DNA of 64,000 nucleotides from the NCBI RefSeq assembly GCF_954871325.1, contig NC_088776.1, positions 28,320,508-28,384,507 of the forward strand, in the 5' to 3' direction. The stretch is from Gordionus sp. m RMFG-2023. Taxonomy: Eukaryota > Nematomorpha > Gordioida > Chordodea > Parachordodidae. Below are positions 55,701-63,890 of this stretch, piece by piece. The first letter of the stretch is position 1. Every line of letters begins with the position of its first letter. The translations under genes were made by a program, and so were the position numbers. The notes under the pieces were generated by a model, which searched no databases, was not told the origin of the DNA, and saw only the letters and a list, made by a program, of their open reading frames with translations.

Positions 55701-58700
55701 GGGTCATTTTAGTGATTCATATCGTGGTTATATTCACTTTATATTTTATAATTCACATTTATTTTATGGGTTTTCAATGCCGGTTTATATATATAATTTT
55801 AGAAAAGTTATTAGTCCTAATAAATTTATGCTTAATATTTTTAAATAACAATAATATTTCTTAAAAAATTTTATTATCCCCCCCCAGACCAAATTCTTGC
55901 GTACGATTCATTTTAATCCTATTTTTTTGGTATTTCTAAGCCCAAGTGGTCCCGATTAAAAAATTTCAACCCTAAGCTGAGTTGCATGCAGGATATAGAA
56001 AATGCCATGTTTTTATTTTTTATTTGAACTATTTGGAATAACATTATTCACCTGGACCCCGAGTCTATGCTTGGGGTTCGTGCTCAGAGCTGGTTTGGTC
56101 GATTTTTTAGACCCAAACCCCGGGTCTTTTTACACAACCAACCAATTAACAACACTACCTTTAGCTACCTCATTGTTGAAAGTGCTAGGGAATAAATGTA
56201 CTTTGACCCACGTAAAAAACGAGATGCTTAATTTGGAAAAACACATAATACATACCATGATTCTATATTTTGCCCAAAGAAAAAAATTAATGTTTGGAAA
56301 GAGAAAAAAATGATCTAAATACATGTGCTTACAATGCTGCTTATTTAATGGACCCCCAATATCAAGGGAGAATCTTATTAGTACTGAATTTGATGAAGCA
56401 TGTGATATAATGCAAGAATTAGGTATTTTACAAGGTGGTGATAATCAAAATATTATAATAAATTTCAGAAGTAAAAGCGGCATATTTAATAGTCAAAATA
56501 TGTGGAAAGTAGTAACTTATGTAAGAAACAATCAGGTTTCGGCCTTAAGTTAGGGGAAGGAACTTTGCCTACCTTACCTATTAAGAGAAGTAGCTATATT
56601 TTACAAACATTTCCTAGTGCGAATTCTTCTTCAGAAAGAAATTGGTCGGTTTAAGGCAATATTCATACGAAAAACAGAAATCGATTGAACTTCTACAACA
56701 GGAAAATTGGCAAGAGTATATCATAACTTAAGAATAGAGATTTAAATTTCCCGGTAAAATTGGTTCAGGAGAAATTTCCCAGGAAAATTGGGGAAAAGGG
56801 GAAAATTAAAAATAACCCCAAAATATACTTTAAACCTTTCAATTTTTTATTGTATTACTTTATTAAATTTGTGGAACTAAGGGAAAATAAAATAATTAAA
56901 CAATAAAGCAAAAATATACTATAAACATTTCATTTTTTTGAATAACTTTTATTTACAATAAGCATGTATTATAAATTACATTTAAAATTCATGGGATGCT
57001 AAAGAAATAGAATTAACAACTTCATGGGATGTAATTGAAATATCATCATTATCATCATCACTTTATATGATAAATCGATCCCGAACATGTATTTGTGTGA
57101 TCCTTATCCTTTAATGTTTGTTATGCCTGATTGATATTAATTTCCAACTCTTACATTCTTTATTCTATTTCTCGTTTTTTGAATGAATTTTTCCAGTGGT
57201 CAAAAGGCATCTTACTGCCACTTGACAAAGAGGTTGATTTGTACACAACCTTTTCCACCATATGAGTGGTTTGGTATGGATCGAGCTCTCCCATATGCCA
57301 GCTTCTCTATAGAAACCTTGTTTTGTTATGGATAATTCTGCTAAATTATTCATAATTTTTCCAATATCGCAATTAATTTGGCCTGAATATTTATTAAATT
57401 TAAAGCTACTGTTAATTCGCGGTTTGTTAATTTCACACCATATCTCTAGGATCCAGAAGATTTGTTGATTAATGATATTCTCGGCAACAAAATTTCTTTC
57501 GCTTATTAATAATCTTAATACTTCTCAAATCATTTTCATTAAAAATAAGAGTTGATAAATTAAGTTTATCTTTTATATCCCAAAATATTTCTGGTACGTC
57601 AGATAATACAACCGAATACTCCTAATTTTAATAGGGCCCTCCAATTCTACAATTATTTTTGTTATAAATAAATTCCAAAAAAGTCAGTATAGATTCTAAT
57701 TTATCCCGGTATCCTTCTTTATCCAATATAATTCGCCTCCTTTATTTGTCTATAAATCAATTTGAAATTGCAATTTCTTACAAAACTTCCTTATTTTTCA
57801 AAACACTTTGCAACATTATAACAAAATTTTAAGGAAGATATATATCCTTTCTTTCTATAAAATTTGCCAATAAAATACCATTAAATTTTATGATCAATAT
57901 TTAATAAGCAGATTCAAGCCATGTGTGGCACATCCAAAGCATTCAATTAAAGACTCACGAAGAAAATAAAAATTATTTTAAAATTTATGATATAAAGTAA
58001 ATTATAAATCATAATTTTTGAAATAAAATATTATATTTTATAAAATATAAATCATAATTTTTGAAATTAAATGATATATTTATATTATGGGAAAATTCGG
58101 AATATTTCCCTACCTTTACATCTCTACTTAGGAATGATTAAAAATATTAAAGAAAATAATAATATTGAAAATAAATCAGAATAAGCCTCTGCAACGGAGG
58201 GCGAAACATCTATTGAATGAATTAAAATATTATAAAATTACATAGATTCATTATATAAAATAAATTTAATAATGGCGTAAAAAATATTTATTTGAATATG
58301 ACCATATTGGACCGGTGAAATATCAGTCAATTAACCGAATCGAATTTGACCGGTCAAATGCACAACCCTGATAAAATCAACTTTCACATAAACTCATCTA
58401 GTTCGGAAATATTATATATATTGCTTAGATTCAAATTTATTTAATATTAAGGATCGGGCTACACATGGATATAATCTGTTTAATTAAAAAATTCTTAGTC
58501 CCTTTTTTGAAAAAAACAAAATCAAGGCCAATCATGCGTCCTTTATTTTATTTTGAATGCCCTAAATTATATTATGAATTTTATCTAATATTTTATTATC
58601 GCTGGCATTCGGGTGATAACTGTATCTCGTAAAAAATTGACCATAAATCAAATTCATATTTAAAATTATATTTATAATAGCACTGAATAGTTAAAAGTTT

Positions 58701-61062
58701 ATATAAATATTGCATGTAAATAAAATTAAAACCTTGTTGAATTTATAATTCTGTAATGTTTCTGGTAGGAAAAAGTAAACCAAGAATAAATTTAGGATAG
58801 AAAGAAACAGTGATAGATAAGCCACCATATCATATGAATAATGACTCAAGGAGACGACTTCATTCGATTTTAAATAACGTGATGCCATAATTCCGCCTAT
58901 TAAAGGTCCCACAATAAAACCCATAGAGAATGCGGCTCCAATCAAAGCCTAATATATCATATTTTATATACCATTTATATACTTGATAACAAATTATAAA
59001 AATTACGATAGTATTGAGAACATTAGAATCATATACAAGTAGGGCCCTGCATGGGCTATTCGAAGCCTGGCCCGACCCCGAATACTGAATCTTTTTCTCG
59101 GGCTGTAAGGGATAGCTTGACCAAAGGCCCAAAGAGTTTTTACAGTAATGTTGTATCCGATAAATTTTTGTTATTGAACGATATCAAATTTAAATTGTTT
59201 ATTAGATTAAATTTAAAATAAATATTATTTTATTTCCATACAAATTTTTACAACTTATAAAATAAAGTATTTTTATTGTTTAAAAAAGATTATGGCAATA
59301 TGCACTTATAGAAAAATAATTTTACTATATACAACGTTTCGATAAAATCTTAGTTATCTTTTTCATGGAAATAATATATTAATAAGATGAAAATTTAGAT
59401 AAAAGAGAAGGAATTTTTCCGAGTTAAAATGATTTTAAAAAAGAACCTTAATAATATTTTAGCACAGAGTAATTTTTAATAATTAACTAAATAATAAAAA
59501 ATTATCTATTAAATACAACACCACCATTTCTTCCAGCGCACCAGTTTAACGCTTATTCAGTGTAGCTAACAGTGTCTCCTTGATAAAATATTTAAAAATG
59601 CTTTATTGTTAAAATGTATTGATGTCAATTTGTAAATATTTGATATAGCTCCATCGATTCTTCTCCTTCGCGTAGCAAAGCTCAACGCTTTTTTAAAAAA
59701 TTAGAGACGAATTCGCGAAAAAACTGATCAGCCCAAGGTATCTCTCACAGCAAAGGTTTACTACCACGCTTATTCGCTCTAATAGCGACTAATTTTATTT
59801 CTTCCATCAAATAATCATTCATACCTCCTTATACTTTATTTTCTTCCCTTTCCTGATTTCTCTCTTATTTTTCCTCTTAAGACATTGTCCTAGTTTTTGT
59901 ATAATTTATTACGTTTTTGTTCAATTTATTACTAAGTTTTCTTTATTGTAAAAAGTTATATTTTTTTATTTATTATTTTTGATTGGTAGACAAAGCATAA
60001 TCATAAAAAATAAATAAGGATTATTATTTTTTTTGTGATTTATCATTTTCTTCGTTTTTTTATCATTCTTCGATTTTGGTTAATTCTATTTTTTTTTGAT
60101 GCAAATTCTTAATATTCTATAAACAAATTCTTAATTTCAATGTATAAAGATTTCTTAATTTTTCGGTAGTGTAATACAAAATTAATAAAAATAAACGACT
60201 TAGTCGAAAACTGAGTCTAAGTTTTGGGTCTAAAAAATCGACCCAAACTGACTTGAGTTATGAACTCAAGTCGTGAACTCAAATCAACTCAAGTCGTGAA
60301 CTCAAGTCCTAACAGTTAATAAAGTCTACAGACCTCAACAATAACAACAATAAATTGGTATAAATAAGAGGAACGTTTCATTACGGAGAATATAAACCCA
60401 CGACATCAGAAAATCGATTGAAAAAACTAGGTTTACTTAATATTGGTAGAAATTTAATCCTCAATTACCAAACAAATTATTGATAAATTGGCGCAATCGC
60501 AAAGAACATTAAATTTCAATTTATGAACGATATTTTTATTAACTTTTTAAATGATCATATAATGATTAATTCTATATTTAATTGTGATTTATATATAGCT
60601 ATATATTTTTTCTATTATATTCACTCTTAAATATTTTGTATTTTCCAATATTTAATTATTTGTATTCTAAATTGTCATTTTGGTTCTAATAAATTTTTAA
60701 TGTTCCAAAAAAACAAATTCAATAGAAAAAAAAAATTATCCCCTTCCATCCCAGTAGAACCTGTCTACGTGCCTTATTAGATGAATAAACATAAAATAAA
60801 TTTTATCTCATGAAAAAGAAAAAAATGATAGATAGTCTAGTTTTTATGATTATTATTATGCATCTAAATTCATTATGCAAGAGATATAATATATTATAAT
60901 CACCATAATTTTTCCTCTGTCTTTTGGTTCAGAGCAATCTGTTGCTATTGTAGTTAAAATAGATATGTTCGATTTACAAAGTCCCCCAATAATACGCGAG
61001 AGCATAAAGGTTGAGAAACAAATTGATTGGGACCACAGGTAATATGAAGTACTTATTCCTAA
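35888..61062 (-). CDS. MFSD10: MFSD10 (TETRAN-like) major facilitator homologue, 3' part
   Basis: MFSD10 is a 12-helix major facilitator transporter for organic anions. Exons in gene order are 61062-60904, 58948-58733, 37777-37666, 37598-37543, 37497-37445, 37241-37172, 37065-37018, 36929-36840 and 35984-35888 (stop). Matches to the human protein, from memory: SRIIGGLCKSNIS (human SRLIGGISKGNVS), ALIGAAFSMGFIVGPLIGG (human AVIGVAFSLGFTLGPMLG), CVYFLYLLLFSGMEFTLTF (human LVYFLYLFLFSGLEYTLSF) and KGVVMGIHRSLGALARTIGP (human KGTVMGTLRSLGALARAAGP). Splice sites and phases agree except between 58733 and 37777. There a linking exon of perhaps 25-30 codons, for the central cytoplasmic loop, was not found. 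The N-terminal exons lie beyond the window. Six consecutive exons are only 48-112 bases long. Confidence 0.9.
36074..36305. mobile_element. Palindromic MITE in the last MFSD10 intron
   Basis: CCGGCAATATGTTATTTTT at the left pairs with the inverse of AAAAAATAACACATTGCGG at the right. Inner blocks such as GTATTCCA and GATGTTAA also pair. The near-palindrome explains why both strands show similar 60-codon open frames here; neither frame is a gene. Confidence 0.65.
38000..38445. mobile_element. MITE-like block with ATTCGTATTCGGGC subrepeats
   Basis: At 38010-38160 a motif TAATTGCATTATTCGTATTC repeats about four times with a period of about 40 bases. The far side (38360-38445) has inverse-oriented relatives such as AATACGAGCCCGATAG. 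It has no coding content. It lies in the long MFSD10 intron. Confidence 0.5.
40020..40712 (+). pseudogene. hAT transposase fragment
   Basis: VSTFAIQKYAPKIRNNTVAT with EMVYTYH (40030-40130) is followed by QPNVDIMPIGCIYHILDNSC, LSVNVEIIVIKCFNEFSSST and KIVNELKELV (40518-40690). This is the zinc-binding and middle part of a BED-type hAT transposase, where relatives read CxxHILHN and VELKEF-like motifs. Frameshifts separate the parts. The RW motif and C-terminus are missing. A 120-codon minus-strand frame over the same bases is an antisense shadow. Confidence 0.6.
41268..41395. other. GC-rich island in the MFSD10 intron
   Basis: About 125 bases are well over half G+C, with blocks such as CCTGGCCCCCCTGGATCCC, CATCCCGGACCCCCGAACAC and CTGACGGGGGGACCCGTC. 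The surroundings are nearly all A and T. ACGACGTTGT-like words flank it at 41203 and 41264. It shows no gene, RNA or repeat family that I can name. Confidence 0.6.
41674..43165 (+). pseudogene. hAT transposase with short introns, recently inactivated
   Basis: Blocks in order: GKLAITTDLWMSVQKLPYIS and IISLRTDNAANML (41674-41940); CMAHVINIICQDILKNIDE and IPIDVETRWNSSYLMLEK (41985-42195); EELIPLLKPFYETTLDLSGS (42340-42410); YIRTLLDPRIKKVIPNY (42610-42665); and a C-terminal dimerisation domain at 42857-43165 (LDWWEGNRFRILAKIAMDYL, QQATSVACERIFSKASDKIT). Introns with GT...AG ends fit 42196-42254, 42417-42461, 42671-42697 and 42801-42847. I see one frame change near 41955 and one stop (TGA near 42058). 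The dimerisation domain is intact. The 5' BED region is missing, apparently replaced by the GC-rich island. Confidence 0.88.
43420..43502 (+). repeat. Right end of the GGACCGG hAT family
   Basis: GATGGGACCGGACCGATGG, CACGGTCCGGTCTC and GGGACCGGACCGTTGCAAAC lead to the tip ACACTA. It lies about 250 bases after the transposase stop. The same motif is used by the derivative at 20950-21805. Confidence 0.75.
44631..45249. repeat. Tandem duplication, unit 1
   Basis: The unit begins TTTTTTTGAGAGTAAAGCAA and ends AAATTGAAATAGAAGAG. Unit 2 follows without a gap and differs only by about three single-base or two-base gaps that I can see. Confidence 0.92.
45250..45865. repeat. Tandem duplication, unit 2
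   Basis: This is nearly identical to 44631-45249. It lacks two bases after GTTAGAGCA and one T in a T run. The near identity of AT-rich, non-coding units means the duplication is young. Confidence 0.92.
45866..47797. other. MFSD10 intron, no gene recognised
   Basis: The stretch contains a GAAA microsatellite (45884-45902). A block at 46140-46390 with AATTATTTTC/CCGGGGAATT-type words may be an old MITE. Near 46860-46930 AACACCACTAATAC recalls the C-terminal coding region of a hAT. No gene is visible. Confidence 0.45.
47858..48583. mobile_element. Nested hAT-like MITE with CCGATCCGATA motifs
   Basis: The octamers GTTACCTT (47850-47857) and GTTATCTT (48584-48591) flank it with one mismatch. 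The tips TAGGAGTGTAGCGATACC and GGTACGTCTCTA are loosely inverted, and CGATCCGATAT-type motifs sit just inside both ends. It belongs with the GTGCCGAT family at 39016-43715. It inserted into the left end of the 47798-50360 element. Confidence 0.75.
48895..49500 (+). pseudogene. Degraded hAT transposase remnant
   Basis: Disconnected patches read DYIGYNKMELFL (about 49075), VMEPVPKALSIFRERERR (about 49235) and MTLNNFILKLLINAV (about 49335). The middle patch follows the hAT block usually read as VMKPLAEALDILQGE. Stops occur every few tens of codons. It is the only coding trace of the 47798-50360 element. Confidence 0.5.
49918..50326. mobile_element. Nested MITE with GGGCCGGGC motifs
   Basis: TAGAGATCTGCAAAG with TTAGGCCCGGCCCGTACGG starts the block; GGCAGGGCTTGAAAAATAGG and CCCGATGCAGAT end it. 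Inner copies of TCGGGTTCGGGCCGGGCCT lie at both sides. It is strongly GC-biased at the tips and AT-rich in the middle. It inserted near the right end of the 47798-50360 element. Confidence 0.7.
51475..53033 (-). mobile_element. Tc1-like transposon
   Basis: The left end CACTACCGGCCATATATG follows TA at 51473-51474, and the right end TGGCCGGTAGT is its inverse. The right TA appears worn. At 1559 bases it has the normal length of a Tc1 element. The minus-strand transposase occupies most of it. It inserted in the hAT at 50762-53668. Confidence 0.88.
51712..52680 (-). pseudogene. Tc1 transposase, inactivated
   Basis: Reading right to left, an N-terminal helix-turn-helix region (about 52680-52330) holds GREISIPTKCKIIYLHISG and RELTLARRTVYL. 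Then comes QFWTSANWYQVLWSDESKF (first catalytic Asp, about 52215). After a frame break near 52090 follow VIVKIKGILNKEGYRQIIED, FLFEQDNDTKHTS (second Asp) and SQSPDLNPIELLWDHL (third, Glu). The triad is still visible, but at least two frame changes and a stop make it inactive. The Tc1 type is common in animals, supporting a metazoan source. Confidence 0.88.
53930..54470 (+). pseudogene. hAT transposase N-terminal half, second copy
   Basis: It has the same blocks as 23930-26220: STEQNIVICIPDSSNSN, IIMYQAHLKLNHFL, IRKTLLDFEYNKVTNIINN and SSVHTGEYVASERIKAIEEI. The two copies are close in sequence and this one lacks the LTR insertion, so it shows the original join. It is broken by several frame changes and has lost everything after the first catalytic third. 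Confidence 0.78.
54545..55420. other. MFSD10 intron with short tandem repeats
   Basis: Two copies of an approximately 91-base unit (AGGAATTCCATGGGGCATTTG, 54798 and 54889) are followed by four copies of a 38-base unit. On the minus strand at 54800-54640 LIDPITHEKILDLHEEGMNN resembles the helix-turn-helix start of a Tc1/mariner transposase, but it soon hits stops. Confidence 0.5.
54959..55112. repeat. Four-copy tandem repeat, 38-base unit
   Basis: The unit is close to AAAAAATCTACTAACATAAG plus GTATGTTATGACCATTT, seen at about 54960, 54998, 55035 and 55073 with moderate divergence. It has no coding content. Confidence 0.75.
55421..55540. repeat. Lone left end of the GTGCCGAT hAT-like family
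   Basis: GCTGTGCCGATATAAATATAG followed by ATATCAGCCCGATTCG is close to the left end at 39016. No partner right end was found downstream. Confidence 0.55.
56735..58126 (-). mobile_element. hAT element with 8-base target duplication CTTARGAA
   Basis: The tips TAGAGATTTAAATTTCCCGG and, inverted, TAGAGATGTAAAGGTAGGG are flanked by CTTAAGAA (56727-56734) and CTTAGGAA (58127-58134). The minus strand carries hAT C-terminal coding traces. It belongs to the same family as the ends at 50534 and 54544. It inserted into an open hAT transposase gene. Confidence 0.88.
57150..57960 (-). pseudogene. hAT transposase C-terminal remnant
   Basis: GFYREAGIWESSIHTKPLIW with WKRLCTNQPLCQVAVRCLLT (57330-57200) matches the hAT block with a paired tryptophan before the dimerisation motif. 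The frame then runs into KIHSKNEK, the end of the SERxFS...IHSKKRNRL region with the middle lost. Upstream minus-strand sequence to 57960 is too broken to read. Confidence 0.7.
58733..58948 (-). CDS. MFSD10: MFSD10 exon with helices around the MFS mid-region
   Basis: The acceptor ATATTAG precedes GCTTTGATTGG and the donor is AACAAG|GTTTTA. It encodes ALIGAAFSMGFIVGPLIGG, a longer loop than in human, then a helix ending LVYFFLPETL. FLPETL is strongly conserved at the end of helix 6 in this family. It joins in phase 0 with the exon at 61062-60904 (GKIM then ALIGAAF; human SQGM then AVIGVAF). Confidence 0.92.
59035..59120. repeat. GGGCC-type MITE tip
   Basis: AAGTAGGGCCCTGCATGGGC and GCCTGGCCCGACCCCGAATA are followed by CTCGGGCTGTAAGGG and CCAAAGGCCC. 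The style is that of the nested MITE at 49918-50326. Its GC content explains an otherwise odd 90-codon minus-strand frame. Confidence 0.55.
59490..59640 (+). pseudogene. hAT C-terminal remnant
   Basis: LSIKYNTTISSSAPV followed by RLFSVANSVLLDK and FKNALLLK matches IPSSASVERVFSIANAVLTD at 29480. It is a short, stop-broken relic of the GAACGCGTTC-type hAT lineage. No element ends are visible. Confidence 0.6.
60192..60315. repeat. Terminal block of the GACTCAAGTC hAT family
   Basis: GACTTAGTCGAAAACTGAGTC followed by AAAATCGACCCAAACTGACT and repeated TGAACTCAAGTC words. It is the inverse of the tip at 7560-7645, so it is a left end whose body would extend to the right; the rest is missing. Confidence 0.65.
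60904..61062 (-). CDS. MFSD10: MFSD10 exon, helices 4-5
   Basis: The exon runs from ATAAAG|TTAGG to ATTATG|GTGATT, 159 bases in phase 0 at both ends. It encodes LGISTSYYLWSQSICFSTFM then SRIIGGLCKSNISILTTIAT and DCSEPKDRGKIM. Human MFSD10 reads MGVATSYAVWATSRSFAAFL then SRLIGGISKGNVSLSTAIVA. The basic and acidic loop residues after helix 5 are kept. A plus-strand open frame over the same bases is a shadow. Confidence 0.9.
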
Positions 61063-61559
61063 CTTTATAAAATTATAAATAAGGATTGTATGGATTAATT
61101 TTAATATAAATTAATACATTTCATTAAATTTTGTATTGTAATCAGGGTGTTAGTTTATTTTATAAAGGTTTTATTCCATTTCGGTTTTTTTTGAAAATTC
61201 ATGGTTAGGTTAATAATTTATAACGGTTCTTTTGGGTTTGTTCCGGATTTTATAAATTTGATTTTAAAGAAAGATTAATCGTAAACCATATATATAAATC
61301 TTAGAGAAAAATCTTTTTAATTTATATTTTTAAAATTTCTTATTTAATTTAACCATGATAATCTAATAGATATTATTAAACTTAAGACAAATTAATTTTT
61401 TTTATTTCATAAATATCTAAGATAAAATCAAACATGTGCAAATACAAATGGGGAATAAAATAAAGCATAAAGATAATGAAATTTATACAATTTATGTTTA
61501 AAAATAGAATTTTAACGGATAACAAAATATTTCAGGATTTAATTTAGTTCTCTGCGCAG

Positions 61560-62350
61560 AGAGTATAAACTTAAGATTGGGAAATGCTCACCTGTGGAAC
61601 TGCTAGCATAGTTATAGCTAACTTATAAAGTTCTGGCATACTATTCTTTACATTTTTCTAATAATTTAAAAGATTGTATCTTTTTCTAACTCTATATTAT
61701 CAAATGATCGAATTAAATATTCTATTTATATAAATATATTATAATTTTCTATGCCCTGAGAATTATTCTTAATAATACTTTCATGCGACTTTAATAAATC
61801 TTCAAAATCATCATCTAAATTATCTTTTGAATGTGAACACATAGGCATAGTATCAGAATTTCAATATTCGGGATCTGATTATCCAAGTTTTAGAAAGATG
61901 TTTTTTAGCGATCTCTTTTTCTTCAAATGTTAAAAATACATTATATCTTGGGTCGGGATATATAGCTGAGCAAAATACTTTATTTTTTAAATTTATTTCT
62001 CGTGCCTTTATCGTAACTAAAAGTCTTGCAAATGGAGTGTCTACTTTGCACAGGAATCGCCCATTGTCAATTGTTCACTTTGTATATATTTGGCAAAATA
62101 TAAGCTGGATATAAAGCTTTTAATATATCGCTAATCATTTATTTTCTGACTAACATTTTTGGCGATCATTGCTTTGGAGCGATATTTCTTGGCAAAAGTT
62201 TTTTTTAACTCTAATCTCTCCGGCATTAAATAGATTGAGTTACATTTTGTGCAACAAACAATCTATTAGTGGTTTTTTCAAATTTAATTTGGACAGAATA
62301 GCCATTTGTCTGATTTCTTATTTTTTTGCATATGTTTCTTGCTTTATTTA
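61560..62350 (-). pseudogene. hAT transposase C-terminal half
   Basis: Read right to left: YIQSEQLTMGD (about 62085), then TPFARLLVTIKAREINLKNK and VFCSAIYPDPRYNVFLTFEE (62040-61905). Next are DNLDDDFEDLLKSHESIIKN (about 61830), IEYLIRSFDNIELEKDTIF and MPELYKLAITMLAVPQ (61645-61592). The last is the block that precedes the SERxFS motif in hAT proteins. Several stops are present. It lies in the MFSD10 intron upstream of the 61062 exon; LAVPQ is followed by GTGAGC, which should not be mistaken for an MFSD10 donor. Confidence 0.75.
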
Positions 62351-62464
62351 TAATGACATTCATTTGAATTTTTAATGCAATTATTAATTGAAATGTGTGT
62401 GAGGGACTGGTTAAATACCAGATTTATATTTTCAATATTAAAAGGTTCTTTATTAGTTTGTTAA

Positions 62465-62725
62465 AAAGTCGAGTTCACCCGACTCTGACTCAGAGTCTGA
62501 GTCGTTAGTCGACTCACTGAAGTCGTGAACTCGAGTCGAGAACTCAAGTCGACTCGAATCGTGAACTCAAGTCGAGTCCATCGTGAACTCAAGTCAACTC
62601 AAGTCGACTCGAATCGTGAACTCCAGCCAACTCGAGTCATAAACTCAAGTCGACTTGAGTGAACATGAGTTTTCCACTTGAGTCGTGTACTTAAGCCGAC
62701 TAGAGGACGAATATTTCGAATAAGT
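62465..62725. repeat. GACTCGAGTC/GAACTCAAGTC tandem motif block
   Basis: About 15 overlapping copies of CGAGTCGTGAACTCAAGTCG-like words lead into GACTAGAGGACGAATATTTC. The latter is the inner subrepeat of the large hAT at 1-7645. The block is therefore a left terminus of that family facing right. The words are self-complementary and would form hairpins. Confidence 0.75.
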
Positions 62726-62959
62726 TTTGTATAATATTATTTTTGTTACAATTAATTTGTGGTTTTCATGCAAAAATTTTAGGCAAAATTTGAATTGATA
62801 AGAATTTAAAATCTTCTTTTTTAATTAATTTTTTTGTGAATTATTAATCTTTTAGTTGAAATCTTTTATGGGTTTATTTTTATCATTTTGGTAAAATTAT
62901 CTTTTTTTTAGTATATTAAAAGAACTAGTTTAAAAAATTTATAAATATTTATATTAAAT

Positions 62960-63890
62960 TTTTATGTTATTTTACATGATCGTCTTATAATATTTTAATG
63001 TGATAATTGTCATGATATTTTTTAACATTTTTGAAATTTTTGGTACAAAAGGGTAAAAATATAATTTATATTATAAATATGTTAAATTATAAATTCAATG
63101 ATGATGTTCCTTTGTAAAAATGACAAATATCATAATCTGTATTTTAAAACATATTAGTTTATTTTTGACGCTAATGGGTAAAAATATAGATTGTAAATAT
63201 GTTAAATTAAAATTTCAGTGAAGATTTCCCCTAGATAAGTGACAATTGTCATAATCGTTATTTTTAAAGTTTTTTGAATTTTTTTAAAGCAAATGGGTAA
63301 AAATATATATTGTAAACATGTTAAATTAAAATTTCAAAGATGTACCATAGAAAGTGACAATCGTCATAATCGTTATTTTTGAACTTTTTAAAGTAAATAG
63401 GTAAAAACATATATTGTAAATTAAAATTTAAGTAAAGATACCATAGAAAAGTGACAATTGTCATATCATAATCGTTATTTTTAAAGATTTTTGAATTTTT
63501 TAACGTAAATACGTAAAAATATAGTATGTAAATAAATATGTTAAATTAAAATTTCAGTGAAGGTACAATAGGTCATAATCGTCATTTCTAAAGTTTTTTG
63601 AAATTTTTTGACGCACATAGGTAAAAATATAGATGTAAATACGTTTAATTAAAAACTCAGTGAAGATGTACCATAGATTATAATCTTCATTTTTAAAGTT
63701 TTTTGAATATTTTGACGAAAATAGGTAAAAATATATAGTGTAAATATGTTAAATTGATATTTCAGTGAAGATGTACCTTAGATAAGTGACGATTATCATA
63801 ATCGTTATTTCTAAAGTTGTTTGAAATTTTTTGACGCAAATAGGTAATAATATGTACAGACATCCTATAAATTTTATTTTAAGATATCGA
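62960..63890. repeat. Tandem array, about eight 105-120 base units
   Basis: The units contain GTGACAATTGTCATAATCGT, TTTTTGACGCAAATAGG and TTCAGTGAAGATGTACC, the same landmarks as at 12640-13530. After the last unit the sequence passes into ACATCCTATAAATTTTAT, which is also found beside the centre of the 12.6-14.6 kb element (13888). The array is therefore probably the left arm of a second foldback copy whose right arm lies beyond 64000. Confidence 0.85.

Larger units (their letters stand above)
56130..58185 (+). pseudogene. hAT transposase C-terminal half, split by another hAT
   Basis: Patches run LNLEKHIIHTMILYFAQRKK (about 56230), FDEACDIMQELGILQGGDNQ and FRSKSGIFNSQNMWKVVTYV (56390-56530), then FPSANSSSERNWSV and GNIHTKNRNRLNFYNRKIGK (56610-56715). 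This is the usual C-terminal order of the family. The frame is cut at 56735 by an element with an 8-base duplication and resumes at 58135 (MIKNIKENNNIENKSE) to a stop. One or two frame changes are present. A tip reading ACCGGTCAAATGCACAACCC at about 58370 may be this element's right end. Confidence 0.78.
58949..60903. other. MFSD10 intron with repeat tips
   Basis: The intron joins two phase-0 exons. It contains a GGGCC-rich repeat tip, a hAT C-terminal remnant and a GACTCAAGTC-type hAT tip, listed separately. No further gene is visible. Confidence 0.7.

Noticed and set aside
56002-56130. A hydrophobic N-terminal stretch in front of the hAT patch at 56130
   Set aside because: It is out of family context and contains a repeat-like GACCCAAACCCCGGGTC tip, so it is not a signal peptide or membrane gene.
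58860-59132. A 90-codon minus-strand frame starting MGLWSSYPLQ
   Set aside because: Its 5' half is a GC-rich MITE tip and its 3' half is an out-of-frame reading of the MFSD10 exon.
60938-61038. Plus-strand exon-like frame containing IDMFDLQSPPIIRESIK
   Set aside because: It is antisense to a well-supported MFSD10 exon (SRIIGGLCKSNIS) with correct splice sites and phase.
61592-61645. Possible further MFSD10 exon ending PQ before GTGAGC on the minus strand
   Set aside because: MPELYKLAITMLAVP is the hAT block before the dimerisation motif, and adjacent sequence is also hAT.
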